Assembly (NCBI RefSeq): GCF_002761295.1
Contig: NZ_CP017881.1
Location: 681,087 to 745,086 of the forward strand
Source: Methanohalophilus portucalensis
GTDB taxonomy: Archaea > Halobacteriota > Methanosarcinia > Methanosarcinales > Methanosarcinaceae
DNA length: 64,000 bases
Direction of reading: 5' to 3'
Below the pieces are notes generated by a model. That model ran no database searches and had not been told where the DNA came from. It saw only the letters and a list, made by a program, of their open reading frames with translations. This document shows, piece by piece, positions 9,272 through 18,623 of the stretch; within the stretch, counting starts at the first letter, position 1, and every line of letters begins with the position of its first letter. The position numbers and the translations under genes are program-made.

Positions 9272-10143
9272 TTGAGACACCCGATTCCTCTTAATGCTTC
9301 TTCCAGTATCTTTTCATTTTCTGGCAGGATAGGCGCCAGTGGTGCTCTCAGCGGACCCGCTGGCATACCTATCATTTCCATTGCACGTTTGACAGGTATA
9401 GGATTGGTTTCAGTGAACAGGGCACGTGTGAGGGGTGCAAGTTCATAATGCTTTTTCCTGGCAGCTGCCATGTCGCCTGTAAGGGCGGCTTCTACCATTT
9501 CGGACATTATGTTTGGAACTACATTTGCGACAACGGAAATTACTCCTACTCCGCCCAAGGCGACAATAGGATAGGTCAGTCCATCCTCTCCGGAAATAAC
9601 GCTGAAATCTTCATCCACTGTGTTTTCGATTATCTCTGAGATTTTGGGAATACTTCCACTTGCTTCTTTGATCGCAACGATATTTTCAATCTTGGCAAGC
9701 TCGACAATTACTTCCAGTGGGATATCCTGTCCGGTTCTGGAAGGCACATTGTATAATATGATGGGGATGTCTGCTGCTTCTGCTACTGCAGTGAAGTGAC
9801 GGATCAGTCCTGCATTATTGGGCTTATTGTAGTATGGGGATATAATGAGCGCTCCCCCTGCCCCTGCATCAGCAGCATGTTTTGTAAGTTCTACGGCTTC
9901 AACTGTATTGTTTGATCCGGTACCTGCAATCACCGGCACATTGGCACATTCCACCGCGGTATTGATCACTTTTTTGTGTTCAACCGTAGAAAGAGTGGCG
10001 GATTCGCCTGTTGTTCCACAAGCCACAACTCCGCTGACACCTCCTTCTTCAGCATATCTTATGTTTTGTTTAAGACCACTGATGTCAATGGTATTGTCTT
10101 TTGTGAATGGGGTTATAAGAGCCGGTAGAACTCCTTCAAACAT
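9268..10143 (-). CDS. dapA: 4-hydroxy-tetrahydrodipicolinate synthase
   Basis: Condenses pyruvate with aspartate semialdehyde to start the lysine branch. The 291-residue TIM barrel shows CGTTGESATLS (substrate loop), the Tyr in YNVPSRTG and the Schiff-base Lys in VAIKEASG. It is co-transcribed with dapB. The aspartate-semialdehyde dehydrogenase that makes its substrate is elsewhere in the window (47398-48390). Confidence 0.95.
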   Translation of the reverse strand: MFEGVLPALITPFTKDNTIDISGLKQNIRYAEEGGVSGVVACGTTGESATLSTVEHKKVINTAVECANVPVIAGTGSNNTVEAVELTKHAADAGAGGALIISPYYNKPNNAGLIRHFTAVAEAADIPIILYNVPSRTGQDIPLEVIVELAKIENIVAIKEASGSIPKISEIIENTVDEDFSVISGEDGLTYPIVALGGVGVISVVANVVPNIMSEMVEAALTGDMAAARKKHYELAPLTRALFTETNPIPVKRAMEMIGMPAGPLRAPLAPILPENEKILEEALRGIGCLK

Positions 10144-10162
10144 AAAAAAACCAGCTCCGGTT

Positions 10163-10357
10163 TCACTCGTGTCTCTTGTGATTGATCTTTCTTGTCACGT
10201 AGCCTGCAACACGGTTTCTGATTACTTTACTTTCGATTGTGGTGTATTTTGTAACAAGGCTCTTGTTATCATCAAAATTAGATGTGAATACATTTCCATG
10301 GTTGCTAAGCAGACGTGAGGTTATGTTCTTAATATTGTTTTGTCTAATATTTCCCAT
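10163..10357 (-). CDS. rps17e: Small ribosomal subunit protein S17e
   Basis: Archaeal/eukaryotic-type 30S subunit protein. The 64-residue product begins [12 protein letters not shown] and contains [12 protein letters not shown], the conserved centre of S17e. The start at 10357 gives the usual archaeal length; an ATG 15 nt upstream (10372) would add five residues not typical of the family. It lies 19 bp upstream of dapA on the same strand and may be co-transcribed with the dap genes, an arrangement also found in other methanogens to my knowledge. Confidence 0.9.
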   Translation of the reverse strand: MGNIRQNNIKNITSRLLSNHGNVFTSNFDDNKSLVTKYTTIESKVIRNRVAGYVTRKINHKRHE

Positions 10358-10458
10358 AATTGATAACTCCATATAGTTGGATGGGTAGTAGTTAATTCTT
10401 CTTTTTTGAACCAGCTTTAGGTATTTATAACTTTTGGATATTGTGGTGCGTTATAAGT

Positions 10459-10752
10459 TCACTGCTGCAGGTCGGTTTTACCCAGCATTCTTTCGGTTGC
10501 ATTTGCATCATTGAACACTTTTTCCCTCGCACCTTTTTTATTCAGGAACATGCCAATCAGCACGAATAATAGCCCTATATTTGGATTTAGGGGTGTGATA
10601 ACAGCTCCTATCAGCACTATTGTGGATGCGGCAATTCCTTTCATAGCTCCTTTTCGATATGATTCGAAACGAGTGCGGCGATAGATTCTTATGTCTCGCA
10701 ATGTCAGGAATAATACCACGAAATATGCTGCAATTGCAATATATACATACAT
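10459..10752 (-). CDS. Small membrane protein of unknown function
   Basis: I do not recognise a family. The 97-residue protein begins with a hydrophobic segment (MYVYIAIAAYFVVLFLTL), then a basic stretch (RIYRRTRFESYRKG), two more hydrophobic segments (IAASTIVLIGAVI and IGLLFVLIGMFL) and a charged C-terminal tail. Three membrane spans with positive charge after the first are likely. The start at 10752 is preferred: an AGGT site lies 5 nt upstream, while an upstream extension to 10887 is hydrophilic and looks non-coding. It is divergent from purA. Confidence 0.65.
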   Translation of the reverse strand: MYVYIAIAAYFVVLFLTLRDIRIYRRTRFESYRKGAMKGIAASTIVLIGAVITPLNPNIGLLFVLIGMFLNKKGAREKVFNDANATERMLGKTDLQQ

Positions 10753-10889
10753 GTGGTACCTAGATTGAATTTTTTGATTATAAATCTTCTTAAAAGGGTT
10801 GATTTGCTTTTGTTCTGCATTTATATACTTTCTACGGCATGGCTTCCCAGACAAAACATTATTATGGATATAATACAATCCTGTCAACC

Positions 10890-12161
10890 ATGTTCACGAT
10901 TATTACCGGTGCCCAATTCGGTGATGAGGGCAAAGGCAAGGTAGTAGACCTGATGGCAGGTGACTATGACATTGTTGCCAGGTTTCAAGGAGGCGATAAT
11001 GCAGGTCACACAGTCAAGGTTAAGGATGAGATCTACAAATTACATCTAATCCCCTCTGGTTTTCTTCTTGACAGCAGGGTGCTCATTGGACCGGGTACGG
11101 TCCTGAATCCGGAAGTTATGGTAGAAGAGATACGTATGCTGGAAGAAGCCGGTGTCAAAGTATCTGCTGAAAAACTGGGAATTGATGGCAAGACAAGCAT
11201 AATCATGCCTTATCACATAGAACTTGATGGTCTCAAAGAAGCTACCCGTTCGGAAAAGATCGGTACCACTAAAAGAGGTATTGGATTTGCCTATATCGAT
11301 AAGATTGCAAGGGATGAAGTTCATTTTTCCGACCTGATCAATGAGGAACGCCTTATGCAACGCCTTTCAGATCTTGCTTCCCAGAAGGAAGGGGAAATTG
11401 AGGCAATGGGTGGTGATCCTTCCATTGTAACTGAAAGTTCTCTTGTGGACAGGTATATTTCCTTGGGTAGGGAACTAGCTCCTTATCTTGCCGATGTTTC
11501 CTATGAGATTAATACTGCGCTGGATGAAGGTAAAAATGTACTTGCTGAAGGGGCACAGGGTAGTCATCTGGATGTAATTCACGGTACTCAAAAATTTGTA
11601 ACTTCTTCAAGTACCATTGCGGGATCCGCATGTGCCAATCTTGGTGTCGGTCCGACTCGTGTGAATGAAGTACTTGCCATCGTTAAATCTTATATTACAC
11701 GTGTGGGAGCAGGTCCGCTCCCTACTGAACAGGAAGGTGATGCAGGCCAGCACCTGCATGACGTAGGCCATGAATTTGGTACCACTACAGGCAGATCAAG
11801 GCGGTGTGGCTGGTTTGATATGCCTCTTGCTAAAAAGTCAGTCTACCTTAATGGTTATACTTCCATAGCTCTTACAAAATTGGATGTACTGACAGGTCTT
11901 GATCCTTTAAAAATATGTGTTGGCTATGAATTGGATGGAAATGTAATCGATTATCCGCCGGAAGATACTTCCAAACTTGCAAGATGTGTGCCTGTTTATG
12001 AAAATATGGAAGGTTGGGATACAGATTTAACTTCTGTATCTGGTTATGGGGACCTGCCCCAAAAAGCCCGGGAATATGTCGAACGCCTTGAAGAATTGAT
12101 GGGAATCCGGGTCAAATATATCTCTGTGGGGCCGGGAAGGGAACAAACTTTCATGAAATAA
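10890..12161 (+). CDS. purA: Adenylosuccinate synthase
   Basis: GTP-dependent ligation of aspartate to IMP, first step from IMP to AMP. GAQFGDEGKGKVVD near the N-terminus is the catalytic Asp/phosphate-binding loop; GDNAGHT (AGHTV), the TTGRSRRCGWFD motif and KLDVL follow. The start at 10890 (423 residues) is chosen because homologues begin a few residues before GAQFGDEG; an in-frame ATG at 10839 sits only about 15 nt from a TATA-like box (TTTATATAC at 10820) and probably lies before the transcription start. Confidence 0.95.
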   Translation: MFTIITGAQFGDEGKGKVVDLMAGDYDIVARFQGGDNAGHTVKVKDEIYKLHLIPSGFLLDSRVLIGPGTVLNPEVMVEEIRMLEEAGVKVSAEKLGIDGKTSIIMPYHIELDGLKEATRSEKIGTTKRGIGFAYIDKIARDEVHFSDLINEERLMQRLSDLASQKEGEIEAMGGDPSIVTESSLVDRYISLGRELAPYLADVSYEINTALDEGKNVLAEGAQGSHLDVIHGTQKFVTSSSTIAGSACANLGVGPTRVNEVLAIVKSYITRVGAGPLPTEQEGDAGQHLHDVGHEFGTTTGRSRRCGWFDMPLAKKSVYLNGYTSIALTKLDVLTGLDPLKICVGYELDGNVIDYPPEDTSKLARCVPVYENMEGWDTDLTSVSGYGDLPQKAREYVERLEELMGIRVKYISVGPGREQTFMK

Positions 12162-12308
12162 AGGTTTGGAACGCTTTCGATCCAAAAGCCATATATATGA
12201 ACCGATAGATTTAAGAGTCTTATTCCAGTGCATATACAGACGCGTTTCAAAGTGAATGTCAGTCGTAAACGTTATGCCTGATGCTATCTTTATTTGAAGG
12301 AGGATAGA

Positions 12309-12758
12309 ATGACTACAGCATATGATGTCCCTGCTAATGATATTATCAAAAAGACAGCAGAGAAACTTAAAGAAAATGACAAGATCCAACCTCCGGAATG
12401 GGCAGCCTATGTGAAGACCGGTGCACACAGAGAACTTCCTCCAGTGGAAGATGACTGGTGGTATACTCGCTGTGCTGCGGTCCTCAGAAGGATATATACT
12501 GACGGCCCGGTAGGTGTACAGAGACTTCGTTCCATATACGGAGGAAAGAAAGCAAAGCGTGTAACCCCTGCCAAGAAAGCAAAGGGTAGCGGTGCAGTTG
12601 CCCGTACAATAGCCCAGCAGCTTGAAGATGCCGGTTTTGTAAAGAAACAGAAGGCAGGTAGGGTTGCATCTCCAGCAGGAAAGTCTTTGCTTGACAATAC
12701 AGCTAATGAAATCAAGAAAGAACTGGTTTCTGAAATTCCCGAGATGCAAAAGTATTAA
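12309..12758 (+). CDS. rps19e: Small ribosomal subunit protein S19e
   Basis: Archaeal/eukaryotic-type 30S protein, 149 residues, with [27 protein letters not shown] and [13 protein letters not shown], all characteristic of S19e. The start at 12309 follows a strong GGAGG site by 6-7 nt. A TATA-like sequence (CATATATATG at about 12189) is upstream. It heads a run of translation genes that continues to FtsY. Confidence 0.95.
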   Translation: MTTAYDVPANDIIKKTAEKLKENDKIQPPEWAAYVKTGAHRELPPVEDDWWYTRCAAVLRRIYTDGPVGVQRLRSIYGGKKAKRVTPAKKAKGSGAVARTIAQQLEDAGFVKKQKAGRVASPAGKSLLDNTANEIKKELVSEIPEMQKY

Positions 12759-12819
12759 ATGTAATTATAATCCGGGTTGGCTAATAAAGCCAGTTCTTCC
12801 TTAAAAGGGGTTTTATACC

Positions 12820-13170
12820 ATGGCAGATGATCTCGAAGCAATCCGCAGGAAAAGGCTTGAAGAAATGCAGAGGCAGCAAGCCTCCCAGCAAGAAAACAAT
12901 CCACAGGCTGCATACCAGCAGGAACAAGCACAGGCAGAAAGGGAAGCAAAGATCCATGCTGTCCTTCGCCAGGTCACGACACCCGAAGCAAGGGAACGCC
13001 TTACAAGGTTGAAAATGTCTCGCAAAGAACTGGCAGAACAGGTCGAATCGCAGATTGTGGGGCTAGCTCAGAGTGGCCGGTTGCAATCCACCATTGATGA
13101 TGAGAAAATGAAAGCCTTGCTTACCCGGATGCAACCCAAAAAACATGACCCCAAGATCACAAGACTGTAA
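12820..13170 (+). CDS. PDCD5-family DNA-binding protein
   Basis: Small, very charged helical protein, 116 residues, related to eukaryotic programmed cell death protein 5; archaeal members bind double-stranded DNA in vitro. The N-terminus is rich in Gln/Arg/Glu (likely a long helix, residues 5-50) and the core VTTPEARERLTRLKMSRKEL is the family signature. It follows S19e by 61 bp with the same direction, the standard archaeal neighbourhood. Its cellular role in archaea is unknown. Confidence 0.92.
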   Translation: MADDLEAIRRKRLEEMQRQQASQQENNPQAAYQQEQAQAEREAKIHAVLRQVTTPEARERLTRLKMSRKELAEQVESQIVGLAQSGRLQSTIDDEKMKALLTRMQPKKHDPKITRL

Positions 13171-13176
13171 TCGGAT

Positions 13177-13788
13177 ATGAAAGCAAGGGTGATGTTTAGT
13201 GGCGGAAAGGATAGTGCCCTGTCTGCCATTTTACTGGATCCATATTTTGACGTTGAACTTGTAACGTGCACTTTTTCCCTCGTCGATGTGGGAAAGATTG
13301 CACGTAAAGTGGCTGATGAATTGGGTTTTGCTCATTCGGTTGTAGAACTTGAGCGTTCAGTTTTGGATGAAGCCCTTGAAATGGCAGTTGAAGACAATTT
13401 CCCAAAAAATGCGATTAATCACATTCACTCACATGCCCTCGAAAAAATAGCGGCAGGTGGTAGTGTTGATATGATCGTTGATGGGATAAGACGTGATGAC
13501 CGGGTGCCCAGGATGGATATATCCAGACTACGCAGTATTGAGGATCGGTATGGGGTGCATTGTGCGTCCCCTCTGCAAGGGTTTGGCCGTGCTGCGGTTG
13601 ATTTAATGGTTTGTGAGCATCTTGAAGTTGAAGAAGGATTGAGCGACAGAATTTCCAAGGCGGATTATGAAACCGAATTAAGGTATCTGATTCGACAGGA
13701 ATACGATGATGAAAAGGTCCTTTCCATATTTCCCGAACATGTTCAATCGAGAGTGCTGAGGAAAATTAAGGAAAAGACTACCAATTAA
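13177..13788 (+). CDS. PP-loop ATPase-like protein of unknown substrate
   Basis: The 203 residues begin with a PP-loop (MFSGGKDSALSAILL), the signature of adenylating enzymes such as tRNA thiolases and asparagine synthetase. DGIRRDDRVPRMD and ASPLQGFGRAAVDLM are strongly archaeal-specific elements. There is no zinc finger or THUMP domain, so it is not a standard tRNA thiolase. It starts 6 bp after PDCD5 and is followed by L39e, suggesting a task in RNA or protein modification linked to translation. That is inference; the substrate cannot be named from sequence. Confidence 0.8.
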   Translation: MKARVMFSGGKDSALSAILLDPYFDVELVTCTFSLVDVGKIARKVADELGFAHSVVELERSVLDEALEMAVEDNFPKNAINHIHSHALEKIAAGGSVDMIVDGIRRDDRVPRMDISRLRSIEDRYGVHCASPLQGFGRAAVDLMVCEHLEVEEGLSDRISKADYETELRYLIRQEYDDEKVLSIFPEHVQSRVLRKIKEKTTN

Positions 13789-13852
13789 AATTTTATATCA
13801 TTAATTGATTTATAAATGTAAATTTGAGAGCAACGTGGATCAGGTGAGACAA

Positions 13853-14008
13853 GTGAGCCATAACACGAAAGGACAGAAAATGAGATTGGCAAAGGCCCAC
13901 GTCCAGAACCAGAGGGTTCCTACATGGGCAATTATCAAGTCAAACAGAAAGGTTGTCAGTCATCCCAAGAGAAGGCACTGGAGAAGGAACAGCCTTAAAG
14001 TGAAATGA
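13853..14008 (+). CDS. rpl39e: Large ribosomal subunit protein L39e
   Basis: Very small basic protein of the archaeal/eukaryotic 50S exit tunnel. The 51-residue product has [15 protein letters not shown] and [16 protein letters not shown], nearly invariant in the family. The start is GTG at 13853, preceded by GGTGAG; reading back to an ATG at 13805 would add 16 residues foreign to the family. It forms a tight pair with L31e. Confidence 0.95.
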   Translation: MSHNTKGQKMRLAKAHVQNQRVPTWAIIKSNRKVVSHPKRRHWRRNSLKVK

Positions 14009-14018
14009 GGTGATGGCA

Positions 14019-14285
14019 ATGGCAGATGATATAGTAAAAGAACAGGTTTATACCATCCCGCTCAGGGATGCAAAACTGGCTCCTAAATGGAAACGTACAA
14101 CTCGTGCGATGACCTTGGTAAAGAAATATCTGGTCAGGCACATGAGGGCGTCTCCTGAACAGGTCAAAATTGATAGCAGTATCAATGAATTGGTCTGGAA
14201 TCGCGGAGCCGAGAAGCCACCTTCCTCAATCCGGGTACGGGCAGCAATGTTCGATGACGGTGAGGTTCAGGCAGAATTGGCATAA
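14019..14285 (+). CDS. rpl31e: Large ribosomal subunit protein L31e
   Basis: Archaeal/eukaryotic 50S protein at the exit-tunnel rim, 88 residues. [22 protein letters not shown] and [19 protein letters not shown] are family hallmarks. GAGGTGAT directly precedes the ATG at 14019; the upstream ATG at 14013 lies inside that ribosome site. It follows L39e by 10 bp and precedes aIF6. Confidence 0.95.
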   Translation: MADDIVKEQVYTIPLRDAKLAPKWKRTTRAMTLVKKYLVRHMRASPEQVKIDSSINELVWNRGAEKPPSSIRVRAAMFDDGEVQAELA

Positions 14286-14322
14286 TCTGAATGCCGATAC
14301 AATTCCAAGTTCGAAATAATTT

Positions 14323-14973
14323 ATGATCCGAACCCTAAACATATATGAAAATCCCGTAATAGGGGTATTTGCAACCTGTACAGAGGATTTCGCCCTTGTA
14401 CCTCCGGGTACGAACGATAAGACATCTGGTATGCTGGAAGATATACTTGATGTGGAAGTAGTTTCCACTCTTGTAAATGGGAGTGTAGTCGTGGGTTCCC
14501 TTTCAAAAGGGAATTCCTCAGGATTCCTTGTGCCGAGAGGCTCAAGCCCCCTTCCTAAAAAAATAGACCTTCCGGTAGCAGAGGTTCCAGATAATCTATC
14601 GGCAATAGGAAACATAGTACTTGCTAACGATTCAGCAGCTCTTGTCCATCCGGATATCTCTGACAAAGCAATTGAAATAATTGAAAAGACTCTTTCAGTT
14701 GATGTCAGAAGAGGCACGATTGCCGGTATCAAAACTGTGGGAATGGCGGGTGTGGTTACCAATCATGGATTGCTTGCCCATCCAATGATAAAACAGGAAG
14801 AAGTTTCCATTCTTGAGGACCTTTTTGGACTTAATGTGGAAATAGGTACTGTAAATTATGGATCCCAGGTAGTAGGTTCCGGTGTGCTTGCTAATTCTTC
14901 TGGATATGTTGCAGGTTCGGAAACCACAGGTCATGAACTTGGAAGAATTGAAGATGCATTGATGTTTGATTGA
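14323..14973 (+). CDS. eif6: Translation initiation factor aIF6 (anti-association factor)
   Basis: Binds the 50S subunit and prevents premature joining with 30S. The 216 residues show the five-fold pseudo-repeat of the eIF6 pentein fold, with [46 protein letters not shown] and GLLAHP. Its position after L39e-L31e and before L18Ae is the conserved archaeal order. Confidence 0.95.
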   Translation: MIRTLNIYENPVIGVFATCTEDFALVPPGTNDKTSGMLEDILDVEVVSTLVNGSVVVGSLSKGNSSGFLVPRGSSPLPKKIDLPVAEVPDNLSAIGNIVLANDSAALVHPDISDKAIEIIEKTLSVDVRRGTIAGIKTVGMAGVVTNHGLLAHPMIKQEEVSILEDLFGLNVEIGTVNYGSQVVGSGVLANSSGYVAGSETTGHELGRIEDALMFD

Positions 14974-14998
14974 TTTAACATATTATGCGGGTGATTTT

Positions 14999-15175
14999 AT
15001 GAGCGACTTTGTTGTAAAAGGCACATTCAAAGCGGGTCATATCTGGGAAAAATTCACAAAAAATGTGGAAAGCCAGAATGAAAAGAACGCAGTTGAGAAA
15101 GTTTATTCCCTTTTTGGAAGCAAGAACGGTATCAAACGCTACTTGATTAAGATAGACAGTGTCGAAGAGGCATGA
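14999..15175 (+). CDS. rpl18a: Large ribosomal subunit protein L18Ae (LX)
   Basis: Short archaeal form of eukaryotic L18a (also called LX), 58 residues: [16 protein letters not shown] and [16 protein letters not shown] match the family. The start at 14999 follows GGTGAT; an earlier in-frame start at 14966 lies in the aIF6 overlap and is less likely. It runs directly into the prefoldin gene (4 bp apart). Confidence 0.93.
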   Translation: MSDFVVKGTFKAGHIWEKFTKNVESQNEKNAVEKVYSLFGSKNGIKRYLIKIDSVEEA

Positions 15176-15179
15176 TTAT

Positions 15180-15599
15180 ATGGCAGAAGAAGGTCAGCAG
15201 AATATCCAGAACCTGGCCCTTCAGCACAGGGAGCTCCAGAAACGTGCCCAGACCATACAGCAGCAGACAAATATGTTGCAGATGTCCATTGATGACTGTG
15301 GGCGGGCAATAACGACTCTTGAGGATCTCCAATCATTTTCCAAAAATCCCGATACTCTTGTTCCTATAGGCGCAGGTTCTTTTGTAAATGCACATATAGC
15401 CAATGACAACAAAGTTGTTGTTGAGGTTGGTGCAGGGATTAGTGTCGAAAAGGATGTTGATGGAGCCATAGTCACTCTTAATAAGCGCAAAGAAGATTTG
15501 CAGAAGGTACTGGAACAGATGAACCAGAACCTTGAACAGATCAATCAGCGCATCCAGTCCATAGAGTCTATGGCAAAACAGCAGCAGCCACAGCAATAA
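15180..15599 (+). CDS. pfdA: Prefoldin alpha subunit (GimC)
   Basis: Subunit of the hexameric chaperone that captures unfolded proteins and passes them to the thermosome. The 139 residues contain two long coiled-coil helices (about 5-50 and 95-135, Gln/Glu/Leu-rich) around a beta-hairpin segment with LVPIGAGSFVNAHI and VGAGISVEKD, the alpha-type signature. It lies between L18Ae and FtsY as usual in euryarchaea. Confidence 0.93.
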   Translation: MAEEGQQNIQNLALQHRELQKRAQTIQQQTNMLQMSIDDCGRAITTLEDLQSFSKNPDTLVPIGAGSFVNAHIANDNKVVVEVGAGISVEKDVDGAIVTLNKRKEDLQKVLEQMNQNLEQINQRIQSIESMAKQQQPQQ

Positions 15600-15617
15600 T
15601 TTTTATGGGGCATAACC

Positions 15618-16670
15618 TTGTTTAATAAGCTTAAGAACAAACTTTCAGGATTTAAGCAAAATTTCAGTTCCAAAATTGAGGATAAAGCCACTCCTGTGGA
15701 AGAATCATCTGCTCCTGAGCCTGAAACTGCAGAAAGTATTAGGTTTCAGGAAAAAGAGGATGTTGGAACTAAGGCTGAAAATAAAACAGGGTTTGCACAT
15801 AAAGCCAAAGCTTTGGTTTTCGAAAGGGAGTTTATCTTGGATGAAGCTGACGTCGAAGATATCCTCTGGGAGTTGGAGATGTCTCTTCTGGAAAGTGATA
15901 TTGCAATTTCGGTTTCTGAAAAGATTGTTAATGATGTAAAACAAGAACTTGTAGGCAGCCGTAAGAAGATAGGTAGCAACACCAGCAAGATCGTAGAAGA
16001 TGCATTGAAAAAGTCTATCAATGATGTCATGTCTGCTAATGTCTTCGATTTTGATGAATTCATTGATAGTCATGAAAAACCTGTAAATATTGTTTTTGTT
16101 GGTATTAATGGAACAGGTAAGACAACTTCTATTGCCAAGATTGCTCATCGTCTTAAAGCTATGAATAAGTCTGTTGTAATTGCAGCAGGGGATACATTCC
16201 GTGCAGGGGCGATTGACCAGATCGCGGTACATGCTGAGCGTATCGGTGTAAAACTGATTAAACATCAGGAAGGAGGCGATCCTGCAGCTGTTGTTTATGA
16301 TGCCGTACAGTATGCAAAAGCCCATGATAGTGATGTGGTTTTGTCTGATACTGCCGGCAGGATGCATACCAATGTAAATCTGATGGCACAGCTCCAGAAG
16401 ATATGCCGTGTAAGTGCTCCGGACCTTGTGCTTTTTGTAGACGAGGCGGTTGCAGGCAATGATGCTGTCGAAAGGGCCGAACAGTTCAATGAGGCAGTGC
16501 CAGTTGACGGTTCCATTCTTACTAAAACAGATGCCGATTCAAAAGGCGGGGCTGCAATTTCTATTGCATACATAACAGGTAAACCCATTGTTTTCCTCGG
16601 TCTGGGGCAGGAATATGAGGACCTGAAAAAATTCGATCCTCAATGGTTTGTTGACCAGATTTTCAGTTAA
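15618..16670 (+). CDS. ftsY: Signal recognition particle receptor FtsY
   Basis: GTPase that docks SRP-ribosome complexes at the membrane. The 350 residues consist of an acidic, Glu-rich N-terminal A-like region (about 20-65), the helical N domain, and the G domain with GINGTGKTT (162-170), DTAGRMHTN, TKTDADSKGG and a C-terminal FLGLGQEYEDLKKFDP. The start is TTG at 15618, giving the family-like MFNKLK; no upstream ATG fits. It is the last gene of the translation cluster; the stop is 4 bp from that of convergent trpA. Confidence 0.94.
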   Translation: MFNKLKNKLSGFKQNFSSKIEDKATPVEESSAPEPETAESIRFQEKEDVGTKAENKTGFAHKAKALVFEREFILDEADVEDILWELEMSLLESDIAISVSEKIVNDVKQELVGSRKKIGSNTSKIVEDALKKSINDVMSANVFDFDEFIDSHEKPVNIVFVGINGTGKTTSIAKIAHRLKAMNKSVVIAAGDTFRAGAIDQIAVHAERIGVKLIKHQEGGDPAAVVYDAVQYAKAHDSDVVLSDTAGRMHTNVNLMAQLQKICRVSAPDLVLFVDEAVAGNDAVERAEQFNEAVPVDGSILTKTDADSKGGAAISIAYITGKPIVFLGLGQEYEDLKKFDPQWFVDQIFS

Positions 16671-16674
16671 AATC

Positions 16675-17448
16675 TTATCTGCACCCTTCTTTCAAATCCT
16701 TTGTTATTTCTTTTAAGCGGGATATTACATTGTCTTTGCTGGCTATTATATTTACAAAGGCAGAACCCACGATTACAGCATCAGCTCCTGCAGCGACCAT
16801 TTCTTCTACATGTTTTCTGTTTGATATTCCAAAACCTACGGCTTTTGGGAGGTTTGAATTGATTTTATCCAGAAGGCCTGCTACATTGGAAGAGATGTTT
16901 TTTCCTTCTCCGGTAACCCCGAGTTTGGATACTACATAAATAAAACCCGAACTTTTGCTGCTAATTGCATCCAGTCTCTGATCGCTTGTATTTGGTGCGA
17001 CAAGGAATATATTATCTATTCCTTCCTCTTTGCAGATCTCTATCAGCTCATCTGCTTCATGCAATGGCAGATCGGGTATTATCAACCCCGAAATTCCCGC
17101 CTCAGCACACTTCTTCACGAAATTCTTGCTACCCTGGCGATATATGAGGTTGTAATAGGTCATACAGATGAGGGGCACATTTACTTCCAGGTCTTTTATC
17201 ATCTCAAAATAGCGATCTGTGTTCATACCGGCCTCAATGGCACGGCAGGTTGCGGCCTGTATGGTTGGCCCGTCTGCTACAGGATCGGAGAAAGGCAGAC
17301 CCAGTTCTATTATATCCGCTCCAGCTTCAACAAGTGCATTTACAATAGAAGGTGTGGTTTCCGTATCGGGGTCCCCTGCACATACATAGGCGATCAGTGC
17401 TTTTTCATTTTTGTCCTTAAGTTCTTCAAATTTTTGGCTGATGCGCAT
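16675..17448 (-). CDS. trpA: Tryptophan synthase alpha chain
   Basis: Cleaves indole-3-glycerol phosphate to indole, passed through a tunnel to TrpB. The 257-residue barrel has IIELGLPFSDPVADGPTIQ (catalytic Glu and Asp region) and GFGISNRKHVEEM near the phosphate site. GGAGG lies 7 nt before the ATG at 17448, inside the end of trpB; the ATG at 17454 is too close to that site. Last gene of trpCBA. Confidence 0.95.
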   Translation of the reverse strand: MRISQKFEELKDKNEKALIAYVCAGDPDTETTPSIVNALVEAGADIIELGLPFSDPVADGPTIQAATCRAIEAGMNTDRYFEMIKDLEVNVPLICMTYYNLIYRQGSKNFVKKCAEAGISGLIIPDLPLHEADELIEICKEEGIDNIFLVAPNTSDQRLDAISSKSSGFIYVVSKLGVTGEGKNISSNVAGLLDKINSNLPKAVGFGISNRKHVEEMVAAGADAVIVGSAFVNIIASKDNVISRLKEITKDLKEGCR

Positions 17449-17450
17449 AT

Positions 17451-18623
17451 TCATTCCTCCATATCCATAATAGTCTGGAGATCTTTATCACCCCTCCCGG
17501 AGAGATTGATGACGACTGTATCACCCAGTATGCCACTATCTGCCATCTTCATTACATATGCAATGGCATGTGAAGATTCCAGTGCAGGGATTATTCCTTC
17601 CAGCCTGCTAAGCTCATGGAATGCCTCAAGGGCTTCCATATCGGTTATGTAACAGGGTTTAACACGGCCTGTTTCTGAGAGCCGGGCAAGTTCGGGTCCC
17701 ACACCTGCATAATCCAGGCCAGCTGCTACTGATGTGGATTCCAGTATCTGCCCGTCCCTGTTCTGCAGGACCTTAGTTCTGGCACCATGCAGGATACCTT
17801 CCTTCCCTGTTGCCAGGGATGCTGAATGATAGGCGATTTTATCGTCTTCCCTGAGTTTTTCACCGCCTGCTTCTACTGCAAAGAGATTCACTTCATCATC
17901 CAGAAAGGGGTAAAAAATACCCATTGCATTACTTCCGCCACCTGCACAGGCCACGATAGAATCCGGGTATCTTCCCTCAACTTTCATTACCTGTTCCTTT
18001 ACTTCCCTGCCGATAACACTCTGGAAATCCCTCACAATCTTCGGGAAGGGGTATGGGCCGACTACCGATCCAATGAGGTAGTGTGTATCCCCGACATTTG
18101 TGACCCAGTCCCTCAATGCTTCATTTATTGCATCTTTCATTGTCTTTGAACCGGTATCAACTGATATTACCTCGGTACCCATCAGTTTCATACGGTAGAC
18201 ATTTGGAAGCTGTCTCTTTACATCTTTTGATCCCATGTATACCATGGTTTCAAATCCCAGTTTTGCTCCCACCATGGCAGTTGCGGTGCCGTGCTGGCCG
18301 GCTCCTGTCTCTGCGATTAACCTTTTTTTGCCCATGAATTTTGCAAGAAGAGCCTGCCCCAGGGTATTGTTGAGTTTGTGTGCTCCTCCATGTACGAGAT
18401 CTTCCCGCTTGAGGTAGATTTTTATGCCGTATTTAGCACTCATGTTTTTTGCATAATATAGAGGCGTACTTCTTCCGGCATAATTTTCAAGGTAGTCATT
18501 AAGCTGGGAGGTAAACTCCGGGTCTGCCTTGTATTGTTCATACGCTTCTTCAAGTTCTTGAAGTGGCGGCATCAATATTTCAGGTACGTATTGTCCACCG
18601 TAGTCTCCATAATAATGGTTCAT
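17451..18623 (-). CDS. trpB: Tryptophan synthase beta chain
   Basis: PLP enzyme that joins indole and serine to give tryptophan. The 390 residues carry the Schiff-base lysine K83 in GGAHKLNN, the catalytic ETGAGQHG loop and the phosphate-binding GGGSNAMG. This is the standard TrpB1 type that partners TrpA. The start overlaps the trpC stop by 4 bp (ATGA), indicating translational coupling. Confidence 0.96.
   Translation of the reverse strand: MNHYYGDYGGQYVPEILMPPLQELEEAYEQYKADPEFTSQLNDYLENYAGRSTPLYYAKNMSAKYGIKIYLKREDLVHGGAHKLNNTLGQALLAKFMGKKRLIAETGAGQHGTATAMVGAKLGFETMVYMGSKDVKRQLPNVYRMKLMGTEVISVDTGSKTMKDAINEALRDWVTNVGDTHYLIGSVVGPYPFPKIVRDFQSVIGREVKEQVMKVEGRYPDSIVACAGGGSNAMGIFYPFLDDEVNLFAVEAGGEKLREDDKIAYHSASLATGKEGILHGARTKVLQNRDGQILESTSVAAGLDYAGVGPELARLSETGRVKPCYITDMEALEAFHELSRLEGIIPALESSHAIAYVMKMADSGILGDTVVINLSGRGDKDLQTIMDMEE

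Noticed and set aside
8951-9448. A 165-codon frame antisense to dapA/dapB
   Set aside because: Overlaps two known enzymes on the other strand; shadow of coding bias.
12027-12749. A 240-codon frame antisense to purA end and S19e
   Set aside because: It lies opposite confidently identified genes, has no ribosome site and its Cys/Phe-rich sequence has no domain pattern; it is a mirror of the coding bias of the real genes.
15705-16367. A 220-codon frame antisense to ftsY
   Set aside because: Overlaps the SRP receptor GTPase core; no start signal or family motif.
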